Assembly: GCA_030041985.1 (NCBI GenBank)
Contig: JASIAM010000277.1
Coordinates: 1 to 51,599 of the forward strand
Reading direction: 5' to 3'
Length of the DNA: 51,599 nt
Source: Bryobacteraceae bacterium
Lineage (GTDB): Bacteria; Acidobacteriota; Terriglobia; Bryobacterales; Bryobacteraceae
The notes beneath the pieces are model-generated. The model ran no database searches and was not told the origin of the DNA. It was given only the letters and a program-made list of their open reading frames with translations. The translations under genes were made by a program, and so were the position numbers. This document shows, piece after piece, positions 7,702 to 16,470 of this stretch (position 1 is its first letter; every line of letters starts with the position of its first letter).

Positions 7702-8964
7702 TTGGTATCCCAAGGCTACTCTGGAACACGGGTAGATCCGGCGCAGAACCGGCCCGAATCCTTCCTGTTGGCAAGCGCACGCTGGCTGACCTTCGGGTCG
7801 GCCGTAACGATTCTGTTTTCGATAGCGATTTCGCAGACGCTGCTGGCCCTGGCTTTGGCGGCTCTGCTGGTGTCGGGCGAAAAGCTGCGCTTGCCGCCGA
7901 TCAAACTGCCTTTGGGATTGTTCCTGCTGGGGACCGTGATCTCGCTGGCTTTTTCCGGGGAGCCGGCCGCGGGCCTGCCGCAGATACGGAAGTTCTACGT
8001 CTTTCTGGAGCTGCTGGTAGTCTATTCCTCGTTGCGCGATGTGGTGTGGATCCGCCGGCTGGTGCTTTGCTGGGCGGGGATTGGCGGGCTGATCGCCCTG
8101 CGGGGTTTTGTGCAGTTCGCGCAGAGATGGAAAGAAGCGCAGGAGCTGCACCGGAATTTCTACGACTATTACGCTCCGGCCGAACGAATGACGGGCTTTA
8201 TGAGCCACTGGATGACGTTCTCGGGCCAGGAGATGTTCGTGCTGCTGATGCTGGGCGCGTTTCTCTTCTTTGCTCCGGGCGCGCTGAAGCGGGGCGGGCT
8301 GTGGATCGCGTGCGGCGGGCTGATGTCGCTGGCGCTGCTGCTGGGCTTTACGCGCAGCATCTGGCTGGCAACCGCGGTAGCGGGAGCGTACCTTCTGTGG
8401 TTCGTGCGCCGTTGGTTGGTAGCGGCGGTTCCGGTGGCGGCGGCACTGGTATTTCTGCTCTCGCCGGCGGCTGTAAAGGAGCGATTCACTTCGATTTTTC
8501 ACCCAAAAGAAGGCGTGGACTCCAACGAGTTTCGGGTTGTGACCAGACGCGTCGGCATGCGCATGATCGAACGGCATCCACTACTGGGTTTGGGCCCGGA
8601 AGGTGTGAAGCTGCATTTCACCGAGTACGTGCCGGCCGATATTCAGCGGCTGCCACCCGGCTGGTATGGCCACCTGCACAATATTTACCTGCATTATGCG
8701 GCAGAGCGGGGCGTGCCTACCATGCTGATGCTGATGTGGCTGCTACTGAAAATTCTGTATGACTTTTATAGAGGCTTGCGGGGATTGCCCGCAGAACGCA
8801 GCAACCGCAAGTTTCTGCTGCACGGAGGGATTGCCGTGGTGCTGGCCACCATGGTCGCGGGGTTCTACGAATTGAATCTCGGCGATACGGAAGTGCTGAC
8901 GGTGTTCCTTACGGTGGTGGCTTGTGGGTACCTGGCGCTGGAGAAAGAGGTAGTGGGGGCTTAA
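7702..8964 (+). CDS. O-antigen ligase/polymerase-like membrane protein
   Basis: The frame is open from 7603, but its upstream ATGs lie inside the divergent thioredoxin-like gene. TTG 7702 or TTG 7768 would avoid that overlap, so the start is uncertain. The product has about ten or more hydrophobic segments and one long soluble loop. Within the C-terminal half, PGWYGHLHNIYLHYAAERG matches the conserved Wzy_C/WaaL motif, in which the His/Asn region is important for glycan transfer to an undecaprenyl- or lipid-A-linked acceptor. RHPLLGLGPEG precedes it, as in that family. It is likely a surface polysaccharide ligase or polymerase of the inner membrane. No other glycan gene is adjacent except rfaE2, 20 kb away. 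Its TAA overlaps the TAA of the convergent MetE-like gene (TTAA at 8961-8964). Confidence 0.78.
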   Translation: MVSQGYSGTRVDPAQNRPESFLLASARWLTFGSAVTILFSIAISQTLLALALAALLVSGEKLRLPPIKLPLGLFLLGTVISLAFSGEPAAGLPQIRKFYVFLELLVVYSSLRDVVWIRRLVLCWAGIGGLIALRGFVQFAQRWKEAQELHRNFYDYYAPAERMTGFMSHWMTFSGQEMFVLLMLGAFLFFAPGALKRGGLWIACGGLMSLALLLGFTRSIWLATAVAGAYLLWFVRRWLVAAVPVAAALVFLLSPAAVKERFTSIFHPKEGVDSNEFRVVTRRVGMRMIERHPLLGLGPEGVKLHFTEYVPADIQRLPPGWYGHLHNIYLHYAAERGVPTMLMLMWLLLKILYDFYRGLRGLPAERSNRKFLLHGGIAVVLATMVAGFYELNLGDTEVLTVFLTVVACGYLALEKEVVGA

Positions 8965-10115
8965 TTCCACAATTGTTTACTCGCCAGGCGCGCGCCTTCA
9001 GCGAGAGCGTGGAATTTGGCCCAGATCACGGTGGGGTGGATTTCGGTGTGGTAGCTGGCTTGGGAAGAGAAGCCGCAATCGGCGCCGGCGATTACGTTTT
9101 CCCGGCCTACCAGACGAGCGAAGCGGAGAATGCGCTCCGCAATCAACTCGGGGTGCTCCACGATATTGGAAGCATGTGTGATCACACCCGGAATGAGAAC
9201 CTTGCCTGCGGGCAGCTTGAGCGATTCCCAGACGTGGTATTCGTGCTCATGCCGCGCATTGGCGTTTTCGAACGAATAAGCTCCGGCGTTGATTTTGATC
9301 ATTACTTCGGCGACATCGCGCAACGGCGCATCGTGGACGCGCGGCCCTTCATTGATGCCATAGCAGGTGTGGAAACGGATCTTCTCCGGTGGGATGCCCC
9401 TAATGCTGTGATTGAGAGTTTCCACCCACATCTCCGCGGTTTTTTTTCTCTCTGCCGCGCTCATCGAGGGACGGCCGAAGATTTCGGTTAGAAACGGATC
9501 GTCGAGTTGCAGAAGAAAGCCTGCCTCGACGATGGCCAGATATTCGTGGCGCATCGCTTCGCCAACGGCTTGGAAGTATTGTTCCTCGGTTGGGTAGTAT
9601 TGGTTGAATCCCACGCCGCCCGGCGCAACGGAAGGGAGGAACACGTCGGCAACCTCCAGGCCTTGGAGGGCGGTTTTTAAATTAGCGATGTCGCGCTGGA
9701 CAAACTCGAGCGTTCGATAGCTGACGGGGCCTGTACAAACCAGCGGCGCAATCGGAGCTACTGCGCCACCGAGCATGGCTTGCTGCATGTAGATGGCGTA
9801 ATACTCGGGGAAAGCTTCGGTCTCGGCGGCGAAGCGGGGGAAGTGAAAGTCGGGCCGCGGTTCAAAGCCATCGAGGCGCTCGCGCACATACGCGAAAAAG
9901 CCGGGCTTGGCCATCTCTCCATCGGTGGGGACATCGATGCCACAGGCGGCCTGCCGGCGCACAATGTCACCTACGGCGCTGCGGATTCGGTCCGTGTAAG
10001 CGCCGTGATCATAGGAGAGGCCGCTCAGTTTGGCCTTCATTATATCGAGCAGATCGTGGGGACGCGGAAGGCTGCCGCAGTGGGTGGTGAGGATGCGATC
10101 GGTGCTTCTTGTCAT
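8961..10115 (-). CDS. MetE-like zinc methyltransferase (core domain only), paralog A
   Basis: 384 residues, about half of full-length MetE, so it has only the catalytic barrel. It opens with ILTTHCGSLPRP, the usual start of the short MetE-like/UROD-like group. The zinc ligands are all present: His and Cys in RFHTCYG, Glu in SFENANARHEHE, and Cys in GADCGF. Known members of this superfamily use Zn to activate a thiolate (homocysteine or coenzyme M) for methyl or alkyl transfer. The true acceptor here is unknown. The ATG directly follows the TAA of the preceding exported-protein gene with no spacer, so the two are co-translated. A second paralog lies at 44362 in a similar gene set, hence a dedicated pathway role rather than methionine supply is plausible. 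Confidence 0.85.
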   Translation of the reverse strand: MTRSTDRILTTHCGSLPRPHDLLDIMKAKLSGLSYDHGAYTDRIRSAVGDIVRRQAACGIDVPTDGEMAKPGFFAYVRERLDGFEPRPDFHFPRFAAETEAFPEYYAIYMQQAMLGGAVAPIAPLVCTGPVSYRTLEFVQRDIANLKTALQGLEVADVFLPSVAPGGVGFNQYYPTEEQYFQAVGEAMRHEYLAIVEAGFLLQLDDPFLTEIFGRPSMSAAERKKTAEMWVETLNHSIRGIPPEKIRFHTCYGINEGPRVHDAPLRDVAEVMIKINAGAYSFENANARHEHEYHVWESLKLPAGKVLIPGVITHASNIVEHPELIAERILRFARLVGRENVIAGADCGFSSQASYHTEIHPTVIWAKFHALAEGARLASKQLWN

Positions 10116-10952
10116 TTACTTGGCAGAACAGGGCTGCGGGTCCCATCCGGAGGCATCGGGCAGTTTTTTGAAGTGGGTGCTGGTGATGAACGGCATGGTG
10201 AGGTATTGGGGGTCGCGGACTTCGCTAGACACTACCAGCCAGGTGTCACCATTGGGCGCGGCGATCCGGTCGTACCATTCGGTGAGCACGGCGTTGCCGC
10301 TATACGGAACGCCATTCTTGCGCAGGTAGCCGGGGAGCATGAGAGTGGTGGTCACTTTCAGATCGCCGGTGCGGTTGGGGCCGCGCCCGTTGCCGGCGTA
10401 TTCCCACTCGGCTAGGGACACACCTTGCCAACTGGCTGCCTTCTCAAATATCAGGCTGCCGAAGTGAAAGAGACGCGTTTGGGTGCCAGCGTCGGTATCG
10501 ATGCGCAGGGTCGTATCGTTTTCCCAGGTGATGTGCAAACGGCCAGGCACGCGCATCAGCCCGGCAGCACCGTAGGATTTGCACTGCTGCCCATCAGCTT
10601 GGTCCTTATCGGGGTCCCACGCGTTGGCGACGCGGCGGCCTTCGGGATTGAGCGGGACTCCGCCGAATTTGCCCTTGGGGGGCGTGACCATGCGGTAGCG
10701 CCAATCCTCAGTGACCACAGATACCCAGTAACCGGTCATATCGATGGCCGCGCCCGCTTTGGGAGTAAGAGGAGGGCCGCCGCGGCCACCACGTCCGCCG
10801 CGGCCGGCGGGCGGTTGGGCAAAGGCGGAGAGGCAGAGGACAAGTAGGAGCGCGGCGGTAAGCGCTCGGTTGGGAAACGGAGGCTGGGGAGTGGGGAGTG
10901 GGGGCTCGACCGCTGGCTTACGCCCGCGGGTCGGTTTTGCATGGATAGTCAT
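10116..10952 (-). CDS. Exported GxW-domain protein with RGG-rich linker
   Basis: 278 residues. A long basic/Pro-rich N-terminus precedes a hydrophobic segment (LTAALLLVLCLSAFAQ), then an RGGRGGRGG linker. The conserved domain begins IDMTGYWVSVVTEDW. It shares GVPLNPEGRR, LPGYLRKNG and MPFITSTHF with the N-terminal domain of the neighbour at 11465 (GIPLNDAGR, AYLRRNG, EPFIQTTNY), so the two are sister domains. It is predicted to be periplasmic or secreted. The function is unknown. It sits between DUF6152-like and MetE-like genes, an order that is partly repeated at 43011-45558. Confidence 0.7.
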   Translation of the reverse strand: MTIHAKPTRGRKPAVEPPLPTPQPPFPNRALTAALLLVLCLSAFAQPPAGRGGRGGRGGPPLTPKAGAAIDMTGYWVSVVTEDWRYRMVTPPKGKFGGVPLNPEGRRVANAWDPDKDQADGQQCKSYGAAGLMRVPGRLHITWENDTTLRIDTDAGTQTRLFHFGSLIFEKAASWQGVSLAEWEYAGNGRGPNRTGDLKVTTTLMLPGYLRKNGVPYSGNAVLTEWYDRIAAPNGDTWLVVSSEVRDPQYLTMPFITSTHFKKLPDASGWDPQPCSAK

Positions 10953-11072
10953 GAGTTTCTAAGTTTCGGCGCGGTTGTTGCAGGATGGGCCCGAGTGCGC
11001 CGGGCAGAAGCCCGGCGGCAGCCCGGAAGGGCTGGCCCCACGTTCGGATCCGGTGCTCCGCACCCGGTTTGC

Positions 11073-11468
11073 TTATTCGATGGTCTCACCGGGATTATTG
11101 CCCCATCCGAAGCCGTCAGACTTGCGGTGCAAGGTTTTGAGCGCGCCGCGGTGATCGCCCGCCGTGCGCGATGGATTGATCGTGACGATGACTTCGTCGC
11201 CCACTTTGAGCGTGTCGCGCTTGATGCCCTGGGCCCCAAGCTGACCGGAAGAGCGCCATTCGAGCGACCAGCGCTGCATCACGCCATTTTCGTCGGGCGC
11301 TTCGATTTGCAGGAAGGAGTGTGGGTTGCGCAGCAGCAGATCGAGGATCTTGCCTTCGAGCTTCACCTCTTTATCGAGGTACGTGGCCGCAAGTGAGTGG
11401 TGGGCGAAGGCTTGCGTCACCAAAAGTAAGGCGCCGGTGAGAAGCGTGGCAGATAGTTTGCGTTTCAT
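11073..11468 (-). CDS. Exported DUF6152-like protein, paralog A
   Basis: 131 residues. The signal peptide ends QAFA and the mature chain would begin HHSLAATYLD. The body is a small beta-rich domain with VKLEGKILDLLLRNPHSFLQIEAP and LKVGDEVIVTINPSR, the pattern I associate with DUF6152. The paralog at 43899 has the same architecture, and its mature chain would begin HHSFAAEYDS. Its ATG overlaps the stop of the upstream fusion gene (11465-11468), so translation is coupled. The function is unknown. The conserved His-His at the predicted mature N-terminus could bind metal. Confidence 0.75.
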   Translation of the reverse strand: MKRKLSATLLTGALLLVTQAFAHHSLAATYLDKEVKLEGKILDLLLRNPHSFLQIEAPDENGVMQRWSLEWRSSGQLGAQGIKRDTLKVGDEVIVTINPSRTAGDHRGALKTLHRKSDGFGWGNNPGETIE

Positions 11469-13336
11469 TGGTTTCCTCCCGTTGGTTTCGCTTTCAAACT
11501 TTTGTAGGCGGCCTCTATGAAGCTGCCGGGCGAGCCATAGAGGCCATCGTAATCAAAGGTAGGCTTCGCAGCCTTCACCTGCTCGAGCGTCAGACCCCTC
11601 TCGATCATATCGCGAATGCGATCACGCATGATCGAAACCATGTTCCGGTAGTTGGCCACGTCGCCGATATCGCACAAACGTCCGTGGGCGGGAACCACCC
11701 ATGTGCCGCCCTGGGAGCGAAACTCGGGAATCATCAGATCGAGAATGGCATTGAGCGCATTGACTTCGCCATCGATGGTGCCGCCCTTGTCAACATCGAT
11801 CATCGGATAGCGGTCGGTAGAAAGAATGTCGCCGGCTGCGATGACGTCGGAGTAGCGGAAGTAGACGATGCTGTCGCCATCGGAGTGGGCGGCGGGCTCG
11901 TGATAGATTTTGATGCCTTCGCCATTGAAAAATTCGCTGAGTTTATAGGAGGCCACGTGATAGGTATCGGTGGGCAGCGCGTCGGAGGCGGCTTTGGCGG
12001 CGGTCATGCGATCGAGAACTTTTTCGTAAGCGATGATGGTGGCGGAGGGCGCTACGCCGACGGGCGGAAAGGTCACACCGACGATTTTGGCATCGGCGGG
12101 GAGGGCAGACAGTTTTTCATTACCGCCCGTGGCCTCGGGATCGCCGCTGGTATTGATGATGTAACGGATGGGCTTGGGAGGGGCGGGCGAAGCGATGATG
12201 GCATCCATGGAAGGGCTGGTCCAGCCGAATGGAGATTGCGGGCAATGGAGGCCCACACAGCGGTTCGGATTGGGCGAGGCGGTGATGGCAGTAGCGAGTT
12301 CGAGCACCTTGGAAAGGATCTTAGCGGTCATTTCCTTGCGGCCCGAATCAACCAGCAGAATGCCATCGCGCCCGATGGAGGCGGTGATGTTGGCGCCGCC
12401 GCCGACCAGCATATAAATGTTGCCCTGTACGGGCAGGACGTGAATTTCGCCATCCGTGGGTTCGGCCGGCACGCTTTGGATTTTGATGGGAGTGGAAGGG
12501 ACCTTCAGCGCGAGGTTGGGCTGGCGCAATTTGGCGCGGTACTCGGGATAGATGCTTTGGGCGCCTCCGCGGGCAGCTCGCGGTGGAATATCGTCGGCGC
12601 CCAGGTTCGGATTCTTGCCCGGTAAAAAGTGAGGAACCGCGGTTGAGATGTTCTCCTCGCTGACGGTGCACGGGTAGTAGGGGATTTGCGTGGCGGGGTC
12701 CAGCTCGTAATTGGTGGTTTGAATGAACGGCTCCTCGAGCCACACGGGGTCCGTGATGATCATGGTGACCAGCAAGTAATTGCCGTGGCGGGTGAGGTAC
12801 TCCATCATGGTGGATTTGTCGCTGAAGCTCGCGCCATTGCGGCGGAGGTAGGCGCCCTTGAGGTGAGTTGTGGTGACCACTAGCATGTTGCCTTCCCACT
12901 TACCGGTGGAGAAGCCGGACCAGCTATGCGGCGCCCACTCGGGTGGATGCGGGCGGCCATCCAGAAAGATAACGCGGTCCATGGAGCGGAGATATTCAAG
13001 GTGAAGGGCGGTGATCTCGCGCGATACCGGATCGACTTCCTGGGAGATGCGCACTGCGCCGAGCGCGCGCCACTGATAAGGTCCGGGATGGGGCCGGCAT
13101 TGAAATTCTGGCAGACTCCACTCGGAGTGGTCGTGGCTGTCGGCCTTCATGCGGCCGGCATCATTGAGCGGGATGCCCTGATAATCGCCGAGCGGAGGGC
13201 CGCCGGAGCGCTCGTAGGAATCTTCGGTGATCCGGTCGGCCCAAACGCCGGAGAGGTCAATCTGGGCGGAGAGAGGGACGGCGGCGAGAAGGGCCGCTAT
13301 GAAGAGGCTGGGACGGACAGGCTTTGGCCGTTGCAT
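11465..13336 (-). CDS. Exported two-domain protein: GxW domain plus degenerate metallo-beta-lactamase domain
   Basis: 623 residues with a signal peptide ending PLSAQ. Residues ~26-225 form a GVWADRITEDS-type domain like the neighbour at 10116. Residues ~295-600 have a metallo-beta-lactamase fold: GNIYMLVGGGANITASIGRDG opening strands, INTSGDPEATGGN (395-406) where the HxHxDH motif should be, AHSDGD (His484, Asp488), AGD (502-503) and VVPAHG (His551). The first metal site has thus lost its histidines and Asp, while the distal ligands remain. Either metal binding is altered or it is a pseudoenzyme. It is followed by the DUF6152-like gene with a four-base overlap. The exported location suggests action on an extracellular or periplasmic substrate. 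Confidence 0.75.
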   Translation of the reverse strand: MQRPKPVRPSLFIAALLAAVPLSAQIDLSGVWADRITEDSYERSGGPPLGDYQGIPLNDAGRMKADSHDHSEWSLPEFQCRPHPGPYQWRALGAVRISQEVDPVSREITALHLEYLRSMDRVIFLDGRPHPPEWAPHSWSGFSTGKWEGNMLVVTTTHLKGAYLRRNGASFSDKSTMMEYLTRHGNYLLVTMIITDPVWLEEPFIQTTNYELDPATQIPYYPCTVSEENISTAVPHFLPGKNPNLGADDIPPRAARGGAQSIYPEYRAKLRQPNLALKVPSTPIKIQSVPAEPTDGEIHVLPVQGNIYMLVGGGANITASIGRDGILLVDSGRKEMTAKILSKVLELATAITASPNPNRCVGLHCPQSPFGWTSPSMDAIIASPAPPKPIRYIINTSGDPEATGGNEKLSALPADAKIVGVTFPPVGVAPSATIIAYEKVLDRMTAAKAASDALPTDTYHVASYKLSEFFNGEGIKIYHEPAAHSDGDSIVYFRYSDVIAAGDILSTDRYPMIDVDKGGTIDGEVNALNAILDLMIPEFRSQGGTWVVPAHGRLCDIGDVANYRNMVSIMRDRIRDMIERGLTLEQVKAAKPTFDYDGLYGSPGSFIEAAYKSLKAKPTGGNQ

Positions 13337-13415
13337 CGTAGATATGGTATCGCTAGTTGCGGAGTGGGGTTCGGGCCAGCAAGGTTCAGGTTAGCAGTTG
13401 CCGCCGGCGGCAATG

Positions 13416-14300
13416 TCATCTTGTCACTACCTGACTCACTTCCCCATCCGCCAATGCCAGTTCCGTAATGCGCAACCCCTCCTTAGTGATCCGCGAAGGG
13501 TACAGGTCCTTCAGCCGCTCTTCGTGGACGGGAATCACCCGGTAACAGTTGCCATCCACCGCTTTCACCATCGCGTCTGTAGTCATCACCAGGTTGAACT
13601 GGCTGCCGGTCGCGAGGCCCACGGGAATATATTGCGGGTCGGAAGTGTCGGTGCCGCGCAGGTTCTCATGGGTGTAGACGAGGTCTCCGGCAAATACCCA
13701 AGTATTCGCGGAGTTGCGGGCCAGGTCGTTGCGAACCCGCACGTACATCGACCCCCAGGTGTGCGTATCGAACGCGGCATGCAGGTCGATTCCGGGTAGA
13801 ACGTCTTCCCGGTCGCCGTTCACCGCCACCAGGCGCCCCTGGCGCGCCAGATCTACCGCCCGCATAATATCCGCCGGGTCGATTCCCCCCAAAAACCAGC
13901 GGAAACGGCGGTCAAGTGACAGTGTCCAGACCCACTTCTCCAGTTCGCGCTCCTGTAGATGAAACGTGGCGTTGGGAAAATCTTCCATGTTGCCCATGTG
14001 GTCAAAGTGGGCGTGTGTGATGAACACCGTGGAGACATCTTCCGGGCGAACGCCAACCTCCGCCATCACGGTGCGCGGCGGGCGCCAGTTCTCCACGCCA
14101 TACGTGGCAGCCAGCACCTCGCCGTAGGCTTTGTGGTTGTAGCCAACGTCCACCAATGCGATCTGCCCCTTGCCCTTGATGAGAACGTAGCCGTAGGGCA
14201 GCTTGCAATGGCCCTGGTTGTGAGCGCCGTAAATCAATCCGCTCAGATGGTAGTTGGGGACCCAAGCATACTCGAGAACCCAAATGGAATAGTTATTCAT
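13416..14300 (-). CDS. Lactonase-like metallo-beta-lactamase hydrolase
   Basis: 294 residues with no signal peptide, so cytoplasmic. ITHAHFDHMGN carries the intact HxHxDH dinuclear metal motif. Later ligands are visible at DTHTWGSMYV, FAGDLVYT (bridging Asp) and IPVHEERL. The order and spacing resemble N-acyl-homoserine lactonase/carbolactone hydrolase members of the MBL superfamily. It overlaps the upstream unknown gene by eight bases and follows aldehyde dehydrogenase, so a lactone intermediate in a catabolic route is more likely than quorum quenching. The substrate is not deducible from sequence. Confidence 0.85.
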   Translation of the reverse strand: MNNYSIWVLEYAWVPNYHLSGLIYGAHNQGHCKLPYGYVLIKGKGQIALVDVGYNHKAYGEVLAATYGVENWRPPRTVMAEVGVRPEDVSTVFITHAHFDHMGNMEDFPNATFHLQERELEKWVWTLSLDRRFRWFLGGIDPADIMRAVDLARQGRLVAVNGDREDVLPGIDLHAAFDTHTWGSMYVRVRNDLARNSANTWVFAGDLVYTHENLRGTDTSDPQYIPVGLATGSQFNLVMTTDAMVKAVDGNCYRVIPVHEERLKDLYPSRITKEGLRITELALADGEVSQVVTR

Positions 14301-14754
14301 GATTTCCTTGCACTACTTTGCTCCGGGATGCCGCCCCACAACAACCCAGCTCGAAGGTTACCATCGAAAATCCGGGAAGGCCCGCAGCCGCCTTTTGCAA
14401 ATGGTCATAGGCGGCGCGCAGCGGGATGAGCACAGGGTCGATGGCGATGCCGCTCCCGGCGGCTCGGAGCGCGCAATGCAAAAACTCGGCGGCTTCTAAT
14501 AAGTGCTGATGGCGCGAGCGGGCGCCCGGTGGAACTCGCACGTGCCGCACGGCATCCATCGCCTCGAGGTAGAGTTGCGCAGCGGAAGTGAGCATGGGAT
14601 GGTGCGGCCCCGCGCATTGCGACCCCGAAGCAGCCAGCACCAGCAGCCCGGCCAATTGCGCGGCCACTTGCCGGAGATCTTCAAACGCGCGGCGCGTTTC
14701 GAGGACATATTCCGTGGTGGGCTGGTCGATGCCCTTCCCGGCATTCTGCGTCAT
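14293..14754 (-). CDS. Uncharacterised helical protein between ALDH and lactonase-like genes
   Basis: The frame opens at 14802, but ATG 14754 overlaps the ALDH stop by one base (TAATG) and is the better start, giving 153 residues. The chain is mostly amphipathic helices with LRQVAAQLAGLLVL, YLEAMDAVRHVRV and a His-containing HQHLLEAAEFLHCAL segment, ending in a Cys-Cys pair (LGCCGAAS). I do not recognise the family. Tight overlaps on both sides (one base upstream, eight downstream) show it belongs to the same operon and probably to the same pathway or complex. Confidence 0.65.
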   Translation of the reverse strand: MTQNAGKGIDQPTTEYVLETRRAFEDLRQVAAQLAGLLVLAASGSQCAGPHHPMLTSAAQLYLEAMDAVRHVRVPPGARSRHQHLLEAAEFLHCALRAAGSGIAIDPVLIPLRAAYDHLQKAAAGLPGFSMVTFELGCCGAASRSKVVQGNHE

Positions 14755-16238
14755 TAGCGCATCACAAATGGGTTCGGCGTGTTGCCCGAAATATCGATCC
14801 ATACGCTTTTCGTCTGTAAATATTCGCTGATCGCGTCCATACCGCTCTCGCGCCCTATGCCCGAGCGCTTGTAGCCGCCGAAGGGCGACATATAACTGAC
14901 GGCGCGATATGTATTCACCCAGACAGTCCCGGCCTCAAGCCTCTCGGACATCACCAACGCGCGCCGCATGCTGGTGGTCCATACGCCCGCAGCCAACCCG
15001 TAGACGGTGCCATTGGCAATGCGAATCGCTTCCTCCTCATCCGCAAACGGAATCACGGAAAGCACCGGGCCGAATACTTCCTCGTTGGCGATGCGCATGT
15101 CCGGCCGCACGCCGGTGAAGATGGTCGGTTCGATGAACCATCCGGAACCGCACTCCGGCCGCGTCGCCGGGCTGCCACCCAACTGGCAGACAGCGCCTTC
15201 TTCTTTCGCGATTCGCAGGTAGTCCAGCACTTTTTCGTACTGCGGCCGGGTGGTGATTGGCCCCACCTGCGTAGTCAATTCGAGCGGATTACCCATGCGG
15301 GCCGTGCGCGCCAACGCCAGCAGGCGATCGACGAATTTCTCGTGAATCGGCCGATGGATCAGCGCGCGCGAGCCGGCAATGCAAGTCTGGCCGGTCGCGG
15401 CAAAGATACCTGAGATTACGCCATTCACGGCCGCATCCAGATCGGCATCGTCGAACACGATATTCGCGGACTTGCCTCCCAGCTCGAGCGTGACGTGCTT
15501 CAAGCCGCGCGCCGCCTGTTGGTAAACGTACTCACCCGTGCGGTCACCGCCCGTGAAGGCAATCTTCGCTACATCCGGATGTGTGACCAGCGGCTCTCCT
15601 ACTTCATTGCCGAAGCCCGTCACGATATTCACGACTCCCGGAGGGAAGCCCGCCTTTTCGAAAAGCTCGCCAAATTCCAGCGCGGAAACCGAGGAAAATT
15701 CCGAGGGTTTCCACACCACGGTGTTCCCCGCGGCCAAGGCTGGCGCAAGTTTCCACGCGGCCAGCAGCAGCGGCGAATTCCACGGCGTGATGGCGGCAAT
15801 GACCCCCAGCGGCTCTTCGCGCGTGAAGTTGAACACCCCCGGCTTGTCAATGGGGATCACGCGGCCTTCGATTTTGTCTGCCAATCCGCCGAAATAGTAA
15901 AACCACTGCGGAATGTAATTGAGCTGCCCGCGCATTTCGGCCAGCAGCTTGCCGTTGTCGCGGGTTTCGATCTCGGCCAGGCGCGCGGCGTCGGCTGCAA
16001 TGAGGTCGGCGAGGCGCCGCAACAGAGCGCCGCGCGCGCTGGCGGTCATACTGCGCCACGAGCCGCAATAGAAAGCCGACCGTGCGGCGGCCACTGCACG
16101 ATCGACATCCGCCTTGCTCCCGCGCGGGACCATCGCCCAGGGCGCAGCCGTGAACGGGTTGACGGATTCGAACCATTCGCAGGAAGCCGGCGCGGCCGGA
16201 GCGCCGCCAATCAGCATCTCGTATTTCTTCATAGTCAT
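14754..16238 (-). CDS. NAD(P)-dependent aldehyde dehydrogenase
   Basis: 494 residues, the normal size for the ALDH superfamily. Landmarks in order are TPWNSPLLLAAWKLAPALAAGN (Asn169 region), WKPSEFSS, FTGGDRTGEY (cofactor loop), LELGGKSANIVF (general-base Glu), GQTCIAGSR (catalytic Cys), EEVFGPVL and FGGYKRSGIGRE near the C-terminus. It oxidises an aldehyde to the acid with NAD(P)+. The overall pattern resembles betaine/hydroxymuconic-semialdehyde-type members, but substrate assignment from motifs alone is unsafe. It is the first gene of the seven-gene cluster running to 8961. Confidence 0.93.
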   Translation of the reverse strand: MTMKKYEMLIGGAPAAPASCEWFESVNPFTAAPWAMVPRGSKADVDRAVAAARSAFYCGSWRSMTASARGALLRRLADLIAADAARLAEIETRDNGKLLAEMRGQLNYIPQWFYYFGGLADKIEGRVIPIDKPGVFNFTREEPLGVIAAITPWNSPLLLAAWKLAPALAAGNTVVWKPSEFSSVSALEFGELFEKAGFPPGVVNIVTGFGNEVGEPLVTHPDVAKIAFTGGDRTGEYVYQQAARGLKHVTLELGGKSANIVFDDADLDAAVNGVISGIFAATGQTCIAGSRALIHRPIHEKFVDRLLALARTARMGNPLELTTQVGPITTRPQYEKVLDYLRIAKEEGAVCQLGGSPATRPECGSGWFIEPTIFTGVRPDMRIANEEVFGPVLSVIPFADEEEAIRIANGTVYGLAAGVWTTSMRRALVMSERLEAGTVWVNTYRAVSYMSPFGGYKRSGIGRESGMDAISEYLQTKSVWIDISGNTPNPFVMR

Positions 16239-16423
16239 TTCGCGTAATCCAATCCGTCAATATCGCATAAAAAGTTGTCAGTTATCATGACTGCGGCGGG
16301 CAGCCGCTTCAATGCTCTCGGCACCCACCGCGCCGCGGTCGTAGGCTGTGTGCAACAAATCTTCTCTTCCATAAACAGACACCTTTCTCTTGTTTGCTTT
16401 CTGTTCGGTCCGTTCGATTTCTG

Positions 16424-16453
16424 TTGACAAGTATCCCGAATCGGGCATATACT
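16424..16453 (+). promoter_or_regulatory. Sigma-70-type promoter for the riboswitch leader
   Basis: A perfect -35 box TTGACA (16424-16429) is followed after 18 bases by TATACT (16448-16453), one mismatch from the -10 consensus. Transcription would start near 16460, about ten bases before the first stem of the riboswitch. The spacing makes this the strongest promoter-like sequence I saw in the window. Confidence 0.7.
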
Positions 16454-16470
16454 GCCCTCGAAGCGATCAA

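Noticed and set aside
7569-8762. 397-residue plus-strand ORF
   Set aside because: Frame-shifted shadow of the O-antigen-ligase-like gene; Arg/Gly/Ala rich with no membrane segments.
8961-10115. Methionine synthase MetE for methionine biosynthesis
   Set aside because: Only the catalytic half is present, the gene is duplicated in the window, and neighbours are not methionine genes. Zinc transferase chemistry is kept but the role as MetE is not supported.
11468-12625. 385-residue plus-strand ORF
   Set aside because: Antisense to the GxW-MBL fusion gene; Gly/Asp rich composition typical of a shadow frame.
13416-14300. Quorum-quenching AHL lactonase
   Set aside because: Motifs fit the lactonase-like MBL group, but the operon context with ALDH and MetE-like genes points to catabolism. 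No luxR/luxI gene is in view.
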